DNA of 64,000 bases from NCBI GenBank assembly GCA_036265915.1, contig DATAOC010000019.1, positions 38,323 to 102,322 on the forward strand, read 5' to 3'. The position numbers were made by a program, and so were the translations under genes. Source of the stretch: AR12 sp036265915. GTDB taxonomy: Bacteria; Methylomirabilota; Methylomirabilia; Rokubacteriales; CSP1-6. Shown here piece after piece: positions 40,593 to 49,656 of this stretch. The notes beneath the pieces are model-generated. The model ran no database searches. It saw only the letters and a program-made list of their open reading frames with translations, and had not been told where the DNA came from. Within the stretch, counting starts at the first letter, position 1, and every line of letters begins with the position of its first letter.

Positions 40593-42829
40593 GGCCCTCG
40601 GCGCGCCAGGGGCAGGCGCACGGTGAAGGCGGCGCCACCGCCGGGCGGGCTTTCCGCGATGATCTCGCCGCCGTGCCTCTTCACGATCTCGTAGCTGATC
40701 GACAGCCCGAGCCCGGTGCCCTCGCCGACGGGCTTGGTGGTGAAGAACGGATCGAAGACGCGGCTCATCACGTCGGGGGGGATGCCGGGGCCGGTATCGC
40801 GAACGGTGACGACCGCGCGCTCGCCTTCGAGCCGCGTTTCGACCGTGATGGCGCCCGGGCCCACGATGGCCTGTGCGGCGTTGGCGAGCAGGTTCAGGAA
40901 AACCTGGTCGATCTGCGAGCGCACGCACTCGACCGACGGAAGCCGGCTGAAGACCCGGTTCACGGCCACGCGATCCTTGAGGAGATGGTTGACGAGGGTC
41001 AGGCTCGACTCGAGCTCTTCGTGCAGATCGACGGCCTGCCACACGTCGGCGTCGGTCCGCGCGAAGACGCGCAGGTCGCGCACGATCTTGCGGGCGCGCT
41101 CGGCGCCCTCCCGGATGCCGTCGATCATGGAGTCGAGGTACTTGAGCGCGTAGTCGACCTTCAGCTCCTTCCAGCGCTCGTCGATCCGTGCCTGCTCGGC
41201 GTCCGGGAGCGGGACGGCGCGGTAGACGTCGACCATGGTCCGGAGGCGCTTGACGAAGTCGTCGAGCGTGCCGACGTTCGAGTAGACGAAGCCGATCGGG
41301 TTGTTCAGCTCGTGGGCGACGCCGGCCACCAGCTGCCCCACCGAGGCCATCTTCTCGCGCTGGACGAGCTGCACCTGGGTGGCCTGCAGATCGCGGTACG
41401 CCGCCTGCAACTCCTCGTTGGCGGCGCGCAGCTGCTCGGTTCTCACGCGAACCTTGTCCTCGAGCCCGCGCGTGAGCTCCTCGATCATCTGGAAGCTCTC
41501 CGCGCGGTCCACCGCCAGCGCCACGTGGTTGGCCACGGCCGTCATCAGCTCGACGTCGCCAGTGGCGAACCGGTGCGGCTGGCTCGAGGCCACCGTGAGC
41601 ACGCCGAACACGCGGTCCTTCACGCGCAGCGGTACCGCGACGAACGACCGCACGCCGAGCGCGCGCGCGGACGCCAGGTGGATCGGCGTGGCGCTCGTCT
41701 CCACCTCCTCGACGAGCAGCGGCAGACCGGTGGACGCGACGTGGCCGACCCCGCTCGTGCTCGCGTCGAGCGGGAGCTCGAGCGTCGCCAGCTGGTGGCT
41801 GGCGTGACCGGCGCTCTGGTGAGCGCGGACGACGTCGTGCTCGTGATCGACCACATAGAGCCGGGCCGCCTCGTACGCCATCCGGTGCACGAGCTGCTGC
41901 ACGGCGAGCTCGTAGATCTTCTGCGAATCGAGGGTGGCGTTCACGGCGGCGCTGAGATCGATCAGCAGCGACAGCTGCTCGATCTTCGTCTCCAGGTCGC
42001 GGAACTTCGTCTCCAGCTCGTTGTTCGAGTAGATGATCTCCTCGGACTGCAGATCCAGCAGGCGCTGCGTGTCGCGGCGCCGCGTGCGCTCGCGCCACAT
42101 GGCGCCGAGCCCGGCGCCCGCGACGAGCGGGGCCACCGCGGCCAGCGCGTGCGCGGGCCACGACACACCGGGCGTTGCCGCCAGCGCCGTCGCCACCACG
42201 GTGGCGGCGCCGCCGCCGACGAGCGTGGCGCTCCAGAAGGCGCGGCCGAGCGGCGGATTCGTCCAGCGCACGTCGACCACGCAGGCGTCGGCGCCGCGGG
42301 CCGCGCACTGCGGCTCGGCGACGGTGGCGGGTGGAAGCCCCCACACCGTCGGTGCGCGCTCGAAGCCGACCTTGATCTGCGTGCAGGCCCAGCGCGGCAC
42401 GGCGGCGCCCGTCGCGTGGCTCCAGCGAAAGCGCGCCTGCCGGCGGCCGATGTCGACGAGCTCGAATTTCAGGAAGGCCAGGTTCTGGCCCCAGATCGTC
42501 TTGCAGCGCTCGAAGTACCGCCGCGGCTCACCGAGCCCGATGGAGTAGGTGCCGAGATAGTGGCGGTCCGCGCGCGACGGTCGCCACTCCATCAGGTACT
42601 CGCCGAAGCGTCGTCCCCAGCGGTCCTCGTCGGTCTCACCCATCAGCTGCATGGCGAGATGGACGAGCTCGTTGGCGAGCGGCAGCGGCAGCCAGTTGTG
42701 ATCGGCGACGAGATAGTCCCGAGAGCGTCCGGCGGTACGGAGCACCGCCGCCACGCCCTCGGGGCCGACCTCGTTCTCCACGAAGGGGATGAGGACCTTC
42801 GTGAAGATGCCGTTGACGTCTCCCGGCAT
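40589..42829 (-). CDS. Histidine kinase with N-terminal V4R/NO-binding-like domain, membrane segments and GAF domain
   Basis: A 746-residue kinase. Residues 1-195 resemble V4R/heme-NO-binding-associated folds (HYLGTYSIGLGEPRRYFERC, CAARGADACVVDVRW). Two hydrophobic segments (about 200-245) give a membrane hairpin. A GAF domain (about 300-450: SLLIDLSAAVNATLD, YVVDHEHDVVRA) precedes a coiled coil and HisKA (VAGVAHELNNPIGF) with HATPase (NLLANAAQAI, DTGPGIP, FDPFFTTKP, GTGLGLS). It is the sensor of the operon. It starts 5 bases after the OsmC stop, and its stop overlaps the receiver-cyclase ATG. Confidence 0.9.
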   Translation of the reverse strand: MPGDVNGIFTKVLIPFVENEVGPEGVAAVLRTAGRSRDYLVADHNWLPLPLANELVHLAMQLMGETDEDRWGRRFGEYLMEWRPSRADRHYLGTYSIGLGEPRRYFERCKTIWGQNLAFLKFELVDIGRRQARFRWSHATGAAVPRWACTQIKVGFERAPTVWGLPPATVAEPQCAARGADACVVDVRWTNPPLGRAFWSATLVGGGAATVVATALAATPGVSWPAHALAAVAPLVAGAGLGAMWRERTRRRDTQRLLDLQSEEIIYSNNELETKFRDLETKIEQLSLLIDLSAAVNATLDSQKIYELAVQQLVHRMAYEAARLYVVDHEHDVVRAHQSAGHASHQLATLELPLDASTSGVGHVASTGLPLLVEEVETSATPIHLASARALGVRSFVAVPLRVKDRVFGVLTVASSQPHRFATGDVELMTAVANHVALAVDRAESFQMIEELTRGLEDKVRVRTEQLRAANEELQAAYRDLQATQVQLVQREKMASVGQLVAGVAHELNNPIGFVYSNVGTLDDFVKRLRTMVDVYRAVPLPDAEQARIDERWKELKVDYALKYLDSMIDGIREGAERARKIVRDLRVFARTDADVWQAVDLHEELESSLTLVNHLLKDRVAVNRVFSRLPSVECVRSQIDQVFLNLLANAAQAIVGPGAITVETRLEGERAVVTVRDTGPGIPPDVMSRVFDPFFTTKPVGEGTGLGLSISYEIVKRHGGEIIAESPPGGGAAFTVRLPLARRGP

Positions 42830-42833
42830 CGCC

Positions 42834-43397
42834 TCAGCGCGGCTTGAAGACCAGCGTCGACACGATGTTCACGGGGCTCGCCAGCGTGTCGCGGACCGGC
42901 GACTTGCGGTCGATCGTCTCCTTCACCTTCCGGATCTTGTCCTCCGGCGCAGGACTCTGGATTGTCACGGTGTACCGGATGTCGGTCACGCCGTTGCGAA
43001 CCGACTTGTCGTGACCCAGCATGCCCCGCGCGTCCACGTCGGCTTCGAGGTCGATGTCGATCGCATCGATGGGCACGCCGAACATCTGCGCGTTGGTCGC
43101 GATCCCCGCCGTCACGCAGCCGGCCAGGGCCGACAGCAAGACCTCCACGGGGTTCGGCGCGCCGTCGACCCCGCCGAGCTCCGGCGGCTCGTCAACCATG
43201 ACCGTGAACCGGCGCGGCGCCGGCGACATGCTGTGGCCGCCCGCCGTCCACGCGTTGACCGAGACCTGGCTCTTCGTGCCCCGCTGCCAGGTCGACTTCG
43301 CCTTGAACTGACACTTGCCCATCGCAGGATTCTCGCGGATCACCTTGTCGACGGCCATGATGCCGTCCAGATTCACGTCGTTGAGTCGATCTGCCAT
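42834..43397 (-). CDS. OsmC family protein (peroxide/thiol detoxification)
   Basis: A 187-residue OsmC/Ohr-fold protein. PPELGGVDGAPNPVEVLLSALAGCVTAG (given in parts) contains the conserved Cys (about 93) and the Glu-rich helix of OsmC; the second half, FGVPIDAIDIDLEADVDARG and SPVRDTLASPVNI, is typical of the larger OsmC group, though the second Cys of classical OsmC is not seen (SPVRDTL in its place). The ATG has AAGGAGG. It leads the signalling operon, 5 bases ahead of the kinase, so redox input to the sensor is plausible but unproven. Confidence 0.87.
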   Translation of the reverse strand: MADRLNDVNLDGIMAVDKVIRENPAMGKCQFKAKSTWQRGTKSQVSVNAWTAGGHSMSPAPRRFTVMVDEPPELGGVDGAPNPVEVLLSALAGCVTAGIATNAQMFGVPIDAIDIDLEADVDARGMLGHDKSVRNGVTDIRYTVTIQSPAPEDKIRKVKETIDRKSPVRDTLASPVNIVSTLVFKPR

Positions 43398-43518
43398 GTC
43401 TGCCTCCTTGGCCGCCCGTGCGGCCGCCTGTTCACAGTAGCGGAGCGACGAGCGCGGCGGCGCGCGGCGCTCCATTTTGTCCCTCGGCGTCCGGATAGCG
43501 CGCACGCATGATCGCCCG

Positions 43519-45567
43519 CTACCCGAGCAGCTGGGCGAGCAGGCGCGCGGCCCGCTGCGTGCCGTCGCCGGGGATGTCGCGATAGTGCACCGGCTTGCCG
43601 AGGTGATCGAGCATCGCCGCCGCCAGCTCCTCCGCCGTCGTGCGATCGTAGTCCATGCGGACGCCGGCGCCGAAGCGCTCGAGCCGGCGCGCCACGAAGA
43701 ACTGCTGCTCGAAGTGGTTGCGCAGGGGGAAATACAGGAACGGCGTGCGGAAGGCGGCCAGCTCCATCGTGGTCGTGAGCCCGCCCTGCACGATGGCGAG
43801 ATCGGCGGCGGCATGATGCCGGAAGAGATGCGGGACGAACGCGCGCACGTCGAGCCGCGGGCTCGCGGGCAGGTCGACGGCGTCGAGCCGTGGCCCGGTC
43901 ACCAGCACCATCCGGGTGTCCGGGACACGCGGAGCGATGAGCGCGAACGCTGCCGCGCACTTCTCCAGGAGCTGACGACCGACCCGGGTGCCGCCCACGG
44001 AGACCAGGATCACCCGCTCGCCCTCGCGATAGCCGAGCGAGGCGCGCAGCGCGGCCTTGTCGCGAAAATCGGTCGGATCGAAGTGATAGGTATAGCCGGC
44101 GAACTTGAAGTGCTCGCGCGCCCACTGGCGCATGTTCGGCAGATCCGGCCCGAATGGGCGGTCCAGCACGTCCTCCTCGTCGCCGACCATGAGCGAGAGG
44201 TCGCGGACGTCGGGATGCAGGCGCAGGTGGTCGATGTTCTCCGCGTTCTTCTCCCAGGCGCGGACGAACTCGGTGGAGTGCGGATCGTCGCGCATCGGCA
44301 GCATGCCGATGAAGTCGGTGATGAACGCGTAGGGCGCCCGCTTCAGCTCGGGGTTCTCGTGCAGATAGTAGTCGAGGTCCCAGCCCTCGTCGCCGACCCA
44401 GAGATCGTAGTCGCCGGCCTCGACGGCGTCCGCGAAGACCATGAAGTTGGCGGCCATGATCTCGTCCATGTCCCAGAGCGCGTTGAAGGCGTGGAGCTGG
44501 TGATCGGCCGTGGCCCAGTGCTCGAAGTGCGCACTCTCGTTGAGGAGCAGACTCGTCGCCGGGTGCACGCGCTCGCCGGCCGCCTCGACCACGCGCCGCG
44601 CGGGATCGGCGGCGAGGAACTCGACGGTCGCGTCGGGATGGATCTCGCGCAGCGAGCGCGCGATGGCGAGGTCGCGCTGGATGTGCCCGAGCCCGATCGG
44701 GCTCGAAAGCCACAGGATCTTTCGCCGGCTCGGCCTGCGCCGCGCGGGTGGGCGACGCTCCGCCGCGGGCGGGATCGTCCTCGATTGCAGCGCGTCACCG
44801 CGCACGAAATCGCGCACGAGGTGATTGACCTTGGCCGCCTCGCGACCGGGCAGGTTGTGGCCGCCGCCCTCGAAAGTCACCAGCCGGGCGCCCGGCACGC
44901 CGTCGGCGAACTTCTTGCCGTGACGATAGGGGACGACCTCGTCCCGCGTACCGTGCAGGATCAGCACCGGCTGGGTGAGGCGAGGAAGCAGCTCGTAGAC
45001 GTTGTCCTTCTCGATCTGCCGCAGCGCCTCGATGAGAATGTCGGGCGACGTCTCGCCCGCCCACGCGATGCCGTCCTCGATGCCCTTGAGCGAGTGCGGC
45101 TCGGGATGGATCTTCTGGAACAGCCGCGTGCGCCAGCCGTCGAAGTCGTTCCGGAAGATCGGGACGACCTTCTCCTCGAACGGCTGGGGCAGGGACTGCG
45201 AGTACTGGGCGCCCACGAAGATCAGGTGCGAGACCCGCTCCGGATACTCGATCGCGTACCGGACGGCCAGCATGCTGGCGCAGGAGAACGCGACGAACGC
45301 GAACGGCGGCCGCACGGCCGCATCGAGCACGGCGCGCAGGTCGTCGTAGTGGGTCTCGAAGTCGTAGCCCGTCAGCGCGCGGTCGGAGCGGCCGTTGCCG
45401 CGCGGGTCCATCGTGGTCACCCGGAAGTAGCGCGAGAGGTAGGGGATCTGGTGCTTCCACAACCGCGCGTAGACGGCCGGCTGCCGTGGCGGACAGAGGA
45501 ACACGTCCGCTTCGCCTGCACCCGTCGTCTGATAGAAGATCTTGCTCCCGGGCCGGTCGACGTACAT
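43519..45567 (-). CDS. Alpha/beta hydrolase fused to a MurG/UGT-like glycosyltransferase
   Basis: A 682-residue two-domain protein. Residues 1-270 are an alpha/beta hydrolase: DPRGNGRSD, nucleophile elbow region VAFSCASML (Ser about 98, Ala for the usual flanking Gly), acid in HGTRDEVVPYRHG and catalytic His in GGGHNLPGRE. An Arg/Pro linker (about 272-292) leads to a GT-B glycosyltransferase: WLSSPIGLGHIQRDLAIARS at its start and IVQGGLTTTMELAAFRTPFL near the end, the nucleotide-sugar binding signature. The start overlaps the ROK gene stop (TGATG). The chain may cut and reglycosylate a glycolipid; that is inference. Confidence 0.86.
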   Translation of the reverse strand: MYVDRPGSKIFYQTTGAGEADVFLCPPRQPAVYARLWKHQIPYLSRYFRVTTMDPRGNGRSDRALTGYDFETHYDDLRAVLDAAVRPPFAFVAFSCASMLAVRYAIEYPERVSHLIFVGAQYSQSLPQPFEEKVVPIFRNDFDGWRTRLFQKIHPEPHSLKGIEDGIAWAGETSPDILIEALRQIEKDNVYELLPRLTQPVLILHGTRDEVVPYRHGKKFADGVPGARLVTFEGGGHNLPGREAAKVNHLVRDFVRGDALQSRTIPPAAERRPPARRRPSRRKILWLSSPIGLGHIQRDLAIARSLREIHPDATVEFLAADPARRVVEAAGERVHPATSLLLNESAHFEHWATADHQLHAFNALWDMDEIMAANFMVFADAVEAGDYDLWVGDEGWDLDYYLHENPELKRAPYAFITDFIGMLPMRDDPHSTEFVRAWEKNAENIDHLRLHPDVRDLSLMVGDEEDVLDRPFGPDLPNMRQWAREHFKFAGYTYHFDPTDFRDKAALRASLGYREGERVILVSVGGTRVGRQLLEKCAAAFALIAPRVPDTRMVLVTGPRLDAVDLPASPRLDVRAFVPHLFRHHAAADLAIVQGGLTTTMELAAFRTPFLYFPLRNHFEQQFFVARRLERFGAGVRMDYDRTTAEELAAAMLDHLGKPVHYRDIPGDGTQRAARLLAQLLG

Positions 45568-46577
45568 CAGCGTCTCCCCTGTCGCCGCGCGCGCTCGTAC
45601 GCGAACAGCGCGGCGCCGCCGCGCACGGTATCGCGCTTGTCCGAGCGGCTGATGTGGATTCGCATGGAGCCGAGCGGGTGGGCGAAGGCGTACCCCGCCG
45701 TCCGCCGCATGATGTCCGCCTGCAGCGGTAGCAGCGACTCGGCCACGCCGCCGGTGATCACGATGACGTCCGGATCGAGGCCGTTCACCAGGATGGCGAG
45801 CGTGGCCGCCAGCGCCTCGCAGCCCTCGTCGACCAGTGCGCTGGCTACCGCATCGCCGGCCCGCGCGGCGGCGAAGACCATCGAGGCGGTGATGGCGTCG
45901 GCGTCGGCTGCGCCGTGTGCGCGCAGTGTGGAGACGGCGCCCTCCGCGAGGCGCCGGCGCGCGGCCGCCGCGAGCTGCCGGCCGCTCAGATATGCGCCGA
46001 GACAGCCTCGGCCCCCGCACACGCACCGGGGCCCGTCGAAGTTCACCGGGATGTGACCGAACTCGCCACCGAAGCCATGCGCGCCGCGGACGACGCTGTC
46101 GCCGGTGACGAAGGCGCCGCCGACGTCGGTGCCGATGGCGAGCAAAGCCAGCGATCCCGCGCCGCGACCGAGGCCGAACGCGCGCTCGCCGAGCGCCAGC
46201 GCGTTGACGTCGTTGTCGACGATCGTCGGCAGGTCCGTCAGCGCCTCGATCTGCTCGGCGACCGGCACGCCGTGGAACTCGGGAACGTGGTTGCGCGGCG
46301 CCGCGGCCGACATCATGCCCTTGTCGACGTCGACCGGCCCCGGCAGGCCCACACCGATGCCGTCGACAGTCCAGCCCTGCGCGCGCGCGTGTGTGTGCAC
46401 CTCGTGGATGACGGCGAGCAAGGTCTTGAGGGCGCTGCCTGGCCCCGCGACGTGGGTCGGCGTCTCGACCGTCGAGACGACCTCGCCATCCTGACGGACC
46501 AGCCCGCCGGAGATCGACGTGCCGCCGACGTCCACGCCGATCGTCGCCACCTGGGCCGCACGCGGCTTTTGTCTCAT
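45567..46577 (-). CDS. ROK-family sugar kinase
   Basis: A 336-residue ROK protein without the N-terminal DNA-binding domain, so probably a kinase. DVGGTSISGGLV (16-27) binds phosphate; VGLPGPVD and IVDNDVNALALGE (about 116-128) carry the catalytic Asp; EFGHIPV (about 168-174) and the zinc cluster CVCGGRGCLG (about 180-189) follow. In the classical CxCGxxGCLE the last Glu is a sugar ligand; here it is Gly. GGVAESL near the end is the C-terminal ATP motif. It phosphorylates a hexose or N-acyl hexosamine. It precedes the hydrolase-glycosyltransferase gene, overlapping by one base. Confidence 0.88.
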   Translation of the reverse strand: MRQKPRAAQVATIGVDVGGTSISGGLVRQDGEVVSTVETPTHVAGPGSALKTLLAVIHEVHTHARAQGWTVDGIGVGLPGPVDVDKGMMSAAAPRNHVPEFHGVPVAEQIEALTDLPTIVDNDVNALALGERAFGLGRGAGSLALLAIGTDVGGAFVTGDSVVRGAHGFGGEFGHIPVNFDGPRCVCGGRGCLGAYLSGRQLAAAARRRLAEGAVSTLRAHGAADADAITASMVFAAARAGDAVASALVDEGCEALAATLAILVNGLDPDVIVITGGVAESLLPLQADIMRRTAGYAFAHPLGSMRIHISRSDKRDTVRGGAALFAYERARRQGRR

Positions 46578-46752
46578 CGTGCTCCAGCACCTCGGCAACT
46601 CGCGTGCCACGCCGGTTTGCCGCGGAATCCGTGCGGTGTCATGCCGAGGGCGCAAGCTCAGATTGCAGCACGCCCGCCCGGGTGCAGAGATGATCGCTGT
46701 CACCGCGGCAGTTTAGCGCCGGCGCGGGGACGGAGCGTGACCGCGCGTGGCC

Positions 46753-46769
46753 CGCAAGCCCGGCTTGCG
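46753..46769 (-). terminator. Hairpin downstream of the small membrane protein gene
   Basis: CGCAAGC (46753-46759) pairs with GCTTGCG (46763-46769) around a 3-base loop, 57 bases past the stop of the gene at 46826. Short but perfect; no T-run. The 248-base region 46578-46825 shows nothing else clear. Confidence 0.3.
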
Positions 46770-46825
46770 CCCCGCGGGCGTCGCGGGCGCGTGGATGGCG
46801 ATTCGCCCGGACGCCGAGGCCGCGC

Positions 46826-47311
46826 TCAGTGCGCCGAGGCGCCGATGAAGGCGCCGACGATGGCGCCGTACAGCAGGTGAGCGAGCAGCGTGACGATCGG
46901 TGTCGCGCGACCATAGTTGAGCAGCATGAATCCCGGCAGCTCCAGCACCGCCTCGGAGTTCGCGGCGTTGTAGAACGTCCCCATGCGCGGGTGGATGGCC
47001 GGCAGGATGACGTTCACCAGCGCGGTCCCCGCGAATGACGCGTGGAGCAGACCGAACGCCATGCCGAGCGCCCAGCCGGCGTGGCCGAGGACGATGAACG
47101 CGGCATAGTAGCCGAGCGCGAACACGAGCCCGGCGACGAAATGAAGGCCGTACCCGATGGCCCGGGCCGTCGTGCGGTTCGCGGACACCGCGGTGCCGAG
47201 CAGGAACGGCAAATCGATGCGCGTCACGCGCAGCTCGCTGGCCGCCGTCAAGATGGTCGTGAGCACCAGCGTGCCGACCACGCCGCCGGTGAGGGCCGCG
47301 CCGATGGTCAT
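46826..47311 (-). CDS. Small integral membrane protein, unknown function
   Basis: A 161-residue protein with about four to five membrane segments (GAALTGGVVGTLVLTTILTAA, GYGLHFVAGLVFALGYYAAF, LGMAFGLLHASFAGTALVNV, LLAHLLYGAIVGAFIGA). It contains IDLPFLLGTAV and RMGTFYNAANSEAV in loops. I do not recognise a defined family, though it looks like small membrane proteins of the DUF6789 kind. The start overlaps the GH15 gene stop (ATGA), so the two are coupled. It ends the GH15 operon. Confidence 0.72.
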   Translation of the reverse strand: MTIGAALTGGVVGTLVLTTILTAASELRVTRIDLPFLLGTAVSANRTTARAIGYGLHFVAGLVFALGYYAAFIVLGHAGWALGMAFGLLHASFAGTALVNVILPAIHPRMGTFYNAANSEAVLELPGFMLLNYGRATPIVTLLAHLLYGAIVGAFIGASAH

Positions 47312-49092
47312 GACGGCTCCGCCGCGCAGGCAACGGCGGCGCTGATGAGGGCCAGGTGGACGAGACCCTGGGGGAAGTTGCCGAGGAACTCGTGGCTGTC
47401 GACGGCAATCTCCTCGGCGTAGAGACCGACGTCGTTCGCGAGGTCGAGGACACGGGCCATGAGCTCGCTGGCTTCGCCGCGGCGTCCGGCGAGCGCAAGT
47501 GCCTCGACGAGCCAGAACGAGCAGCAGACGAACGCACCCTCGTCGCCGCCAAGTCCGTCGTCACCGCGATAGCGGTACACGATCGGGCCCCGGCCGAGCT
47601 CGCGCTGGATGGCGTCGATGGTGCCGCGCATGCGGGGGCTGCGCGGGTCCTCGTAGCGCATGATCGGCAGCATGAGCAGGCTCGCGTCCACCTCCTCCGT
47701 TCCCGCGAAGCGGACGTACGTCTGCCTGGGCTCGCACCAGCATCGCTCGTCGATGAAGCGGCGGATGTTCGCGGCCTCGTCGCGCCACCGCGCGACGTGC
47801 GTTGCGGGCAGGGTGCCGGCCTCGGCCAGCCGGATCGCCCGGTCGAGAGCCACCCAGCACATCGCCTTGGAGTGCGTGAAGTGCCGCGGCTCCATGCGCA
47901 CCTCCCAGATGCCGCGATCCGGTTGGTGCCAGATCGTGCAGACGAAGTCCGCCAGCTGCGCGAGCTCGGTGCCGGTCTCGCGGTCGATGCCGAAGCCACG
48001 GTTGGCGTAGCCGAACGCCGTGTCGAGGAGATTGCCGAACGTGTCGAGCTGCAGCTGGTGGGCCGCGCCGTTGCCGATGCGAACGGGACGCGACGCCCGG
48101 TACCCGGCGAGCGGCAGCGCCGTCTCCGGCGCGAAGGCGCCGCCGTCGAGCCGATAGAACGGCTGCAGCCGCGGCCGCATGAGACGCGTGGCATGCATGA
48201 ACCACCAGAAGAACGAGTTCGCCTCGACATGACAGCCGAGCTGGAGCATGGCCTCGAGCGTGAAGGAGGAATCCCGGATCCACGAGAACCGATAGTCCCA
48301 GTTCCGATCGCCGCCGATCGTCTCGGGCAGCGACGTCGTGGGCGCGGCCGCGATGGCCCCGGACGGCGCGAACACGAGGAGCTTGAGCGCCAGCGCGCTG
48401 CGAACGACGGCCTCGCGCCACGGACCGTCGTACGTGAGCCGGGCGCTCCAGGCGCGCCAGAACTCGGCCGTGCTGTCGAGGCGCGACTCGACCTCGCCGC
48501 GCGCGGGGAACACGAGTGGCTCGCCGTGCGCGGCGACCAGCGCCAGCAGCGCGCGTGAGCCCGCCCGCGCGACGAACGAGCCGGTCACCGCGCCCGCCTC
48601 GCAGCGGAGGTCGCCGGCATCCCAGGCGCAGATCGCCACCGCGTCGCCGCGACAGTCCGCGGTCGGAAAGGGCGACCGTCGCGTGATGCGCGTGACGCCG
48701 CGTCCATAGTTGAAGCGCGGCGCCACGCGCCAGCGCATCGGCACCTCGCCGCCGAGGCCCTCGATCCGGCGCGCGAGCTCACGGAACGGGCCGAGCCGGC
48801 CGTCGGGCAGCGTCATCGCATCGGTGACCCGCGCGACTCCGGCCTCCGTGCGAAACGTCGTGGTCAGGACGTTCGTGCCGGGTACGTACGCGCGCTCGGC
48901 GCGATGGGGGACCGAAGGGGCGAGCTCCACGCACCCGCCGCGCTGCGGATCGAGGATGGCCGCCAGCACGCTCGGAGAGTCGAGATTGGGAAGACACAGC
49001 CAGTCGATCGACGCGTCGCGGCGCACGAGCGCGGCCGTGCGACCGTCGCCGATGACGGCATAGTCGCGGATCGCGGCGTAGTCACCCGGCAT
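47308..49092 (-). CDS. Glycoside hydrolase family 15 (glucoamylase/trehalase-like)
   Basis: A 594-residue cytoplasmic GH15 enzyme. IRDYAVIGDGRTAALVRRDA and DWLCLPNLDSPSVLAAILD open the N-terminal beta-sandwich typical of bacterial GH15. The (alpha/alpha)6 barrel has GGDRNWDYRFSWIRDSSFTL, catalytic acid Glu in GIWEVRM and catalytic base Glu in YAEEIAVDSHEFLGNFPQGL. The family includes glucoamylases and trehalases. There is no signal peptide, so an intracellular alpha-glucan or trehalose substrate is likely. The ATG overlaps the VKOR-like stop (TGATG). Confidence 0.93.
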   Translation of the reverse strand: MPGDYAAIRDYAVIGDGRTAALVRRDASIDWLCLPNLDSPSVLAAILDPQRGGCVELAPSVPHRAERAYVPGTNVLTTTFRTEAGVARVTDAMTLPDGRLGPFRELARRIEGLGGEVPMRWRVAPRFNYGRGVTRITRRSPFPTADCRGDAVAICAWDAGDLRCEAGAVTGSFVARAGSRALLALVAAHGEPLVFPARGEVESRLDSTAEFWRAWSARLTYDGPWREAVVRSALALKLLVFAPSGAIAAAPTTSLPETIGGDRNWDYRFSWIRDSSFTLEAMLQLGCHVEANSFFWWFMHATRLMRPRLQPFYRLDGGAFAPETALPLAGYRASRPVRIGNGAAHQLQLDTFGNLLDTAFGYANRGFGIDRETGTELAQLADFVCTIWHQPDRGIWEVRMEPRHFTHSKAMCWVALDRAIRLAEAGTLPATHVARWRDEAANIRRFIDERCWCEPRQTYVRFAGTEEVDASLLMLPIMRYEDPRSPRMRGTIDAIQRELGRGPIVYRYRGDDGLGGDEGAFVCCSFWLVEALALAGRRGEASELMARVLDLANDVGLYAEEIAVDSHEFLGNFPQGLVHLALISAAVACAAEPS

Positions 49093-49646
49093 CAGTCGCC
49101 CTCGAGCCCTCGCCACAGCACGCGCCAGGTCCCGTGCCCGCGCGCCCGCGCGTCGCGCACGACTCGCAGCGCGGCCAGCGGCTCCTCCAAACTCAACGGT
49201 ACGATCGTCAGCGAGATCGCCGCGGACACGAGGCACAGCGTACAGAATGCGCGCACCACGACGATCTGTAATGCCACCAGCAGCACCGCCGTCGCGCCGG
49301 TGAGCACGACCATCGCTCCGAACAGCAGCGCGATCCCGGGCATCGTGCGCCAGCGCCGAGGCCCGCCGATGAGCCCGACCACGATCTCGCCGAGATAGGC
49401 GAGCGCGCCGAGCGCCGCATCCGGGAGGGGCAGCAGGCGCGAGATCGCGGAGGTCAGGACTCGACGGCTTCCGTCGCCGAACAATGGCTCCGCCACGTCG
49501 GGTACCACGCCGAGCTGAAAGAGCGCCAGATAGCCGGCAATCAGCAAGCCTACGATCGCCAGCGCGACCGCCGGCAGCCGACGGCGCCAGGCCGACGGCT
49601 GCCGGAGGTGTCCCGGCGGCGGCGTCGGCCGTCTCGCGCCCGTCAC
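49092..49646 (-). CDS. VKOR-family (vitamin K epoxide reductase-like) membrane protein
   Basis: A 184-residue membrane protein with about four helices. FQLGVVPDVAEPLFGDGSRR and LLPLPDAALGALAYLGEIVV are typical of a bacterial VKOR subgroup; the active-site pair CTLC (135-138) is intact in the last helix. The loop cysteines that relay electrons in disulfide-forming VKOR are absent, and no fused thioredoxin domain is present, so its partner is unclear. The start is GTG, 10 bases after the SDR stop. It overlaps GH15 by one base and belongs to that operon. Confidence 0.85.
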   Translation of the reverse strand: MTGARRPTPPPGHLRQPSAWRRRLPAVALAIVGLLIAGYLALFQLGVVPDVAEPLFGDGSRRVLTSAISRLLPLPDAALGALAYLGEIVVGLIGGPRRWRTMPGIALLFGAMVVLTGATAVLLVALQIVVVRAFCTLCLVSAAISLTIVPLSLEEPLAALRVVRDARARGHGTWRVLWRGLEGD

Positions 49647-49656
49647 GTGAGTGCGG

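Noticed and set aside
40487..42847. Open frame of 786 codons on the plus strand
   Set aside because: Antisense to the GAF histidine kinase. Composition (Asp, Val, Arg, His, Leu) is that of a mirrored coding frame.
43477..46056. Open frame of 859 codons on the plus strand
   Set aside because: It is antisense to the hydrolase-glycosyltransferase fusion and the ROK kinase, both with clear motifs. The translation has no recognisable domain.
46753..46800. Candidate attachment site or replication feature around the CGCAAGC hairpin
   Set aside because: Only a 7-bp stem in a GC-rich stretch; nothing else suggests integration or origin function.
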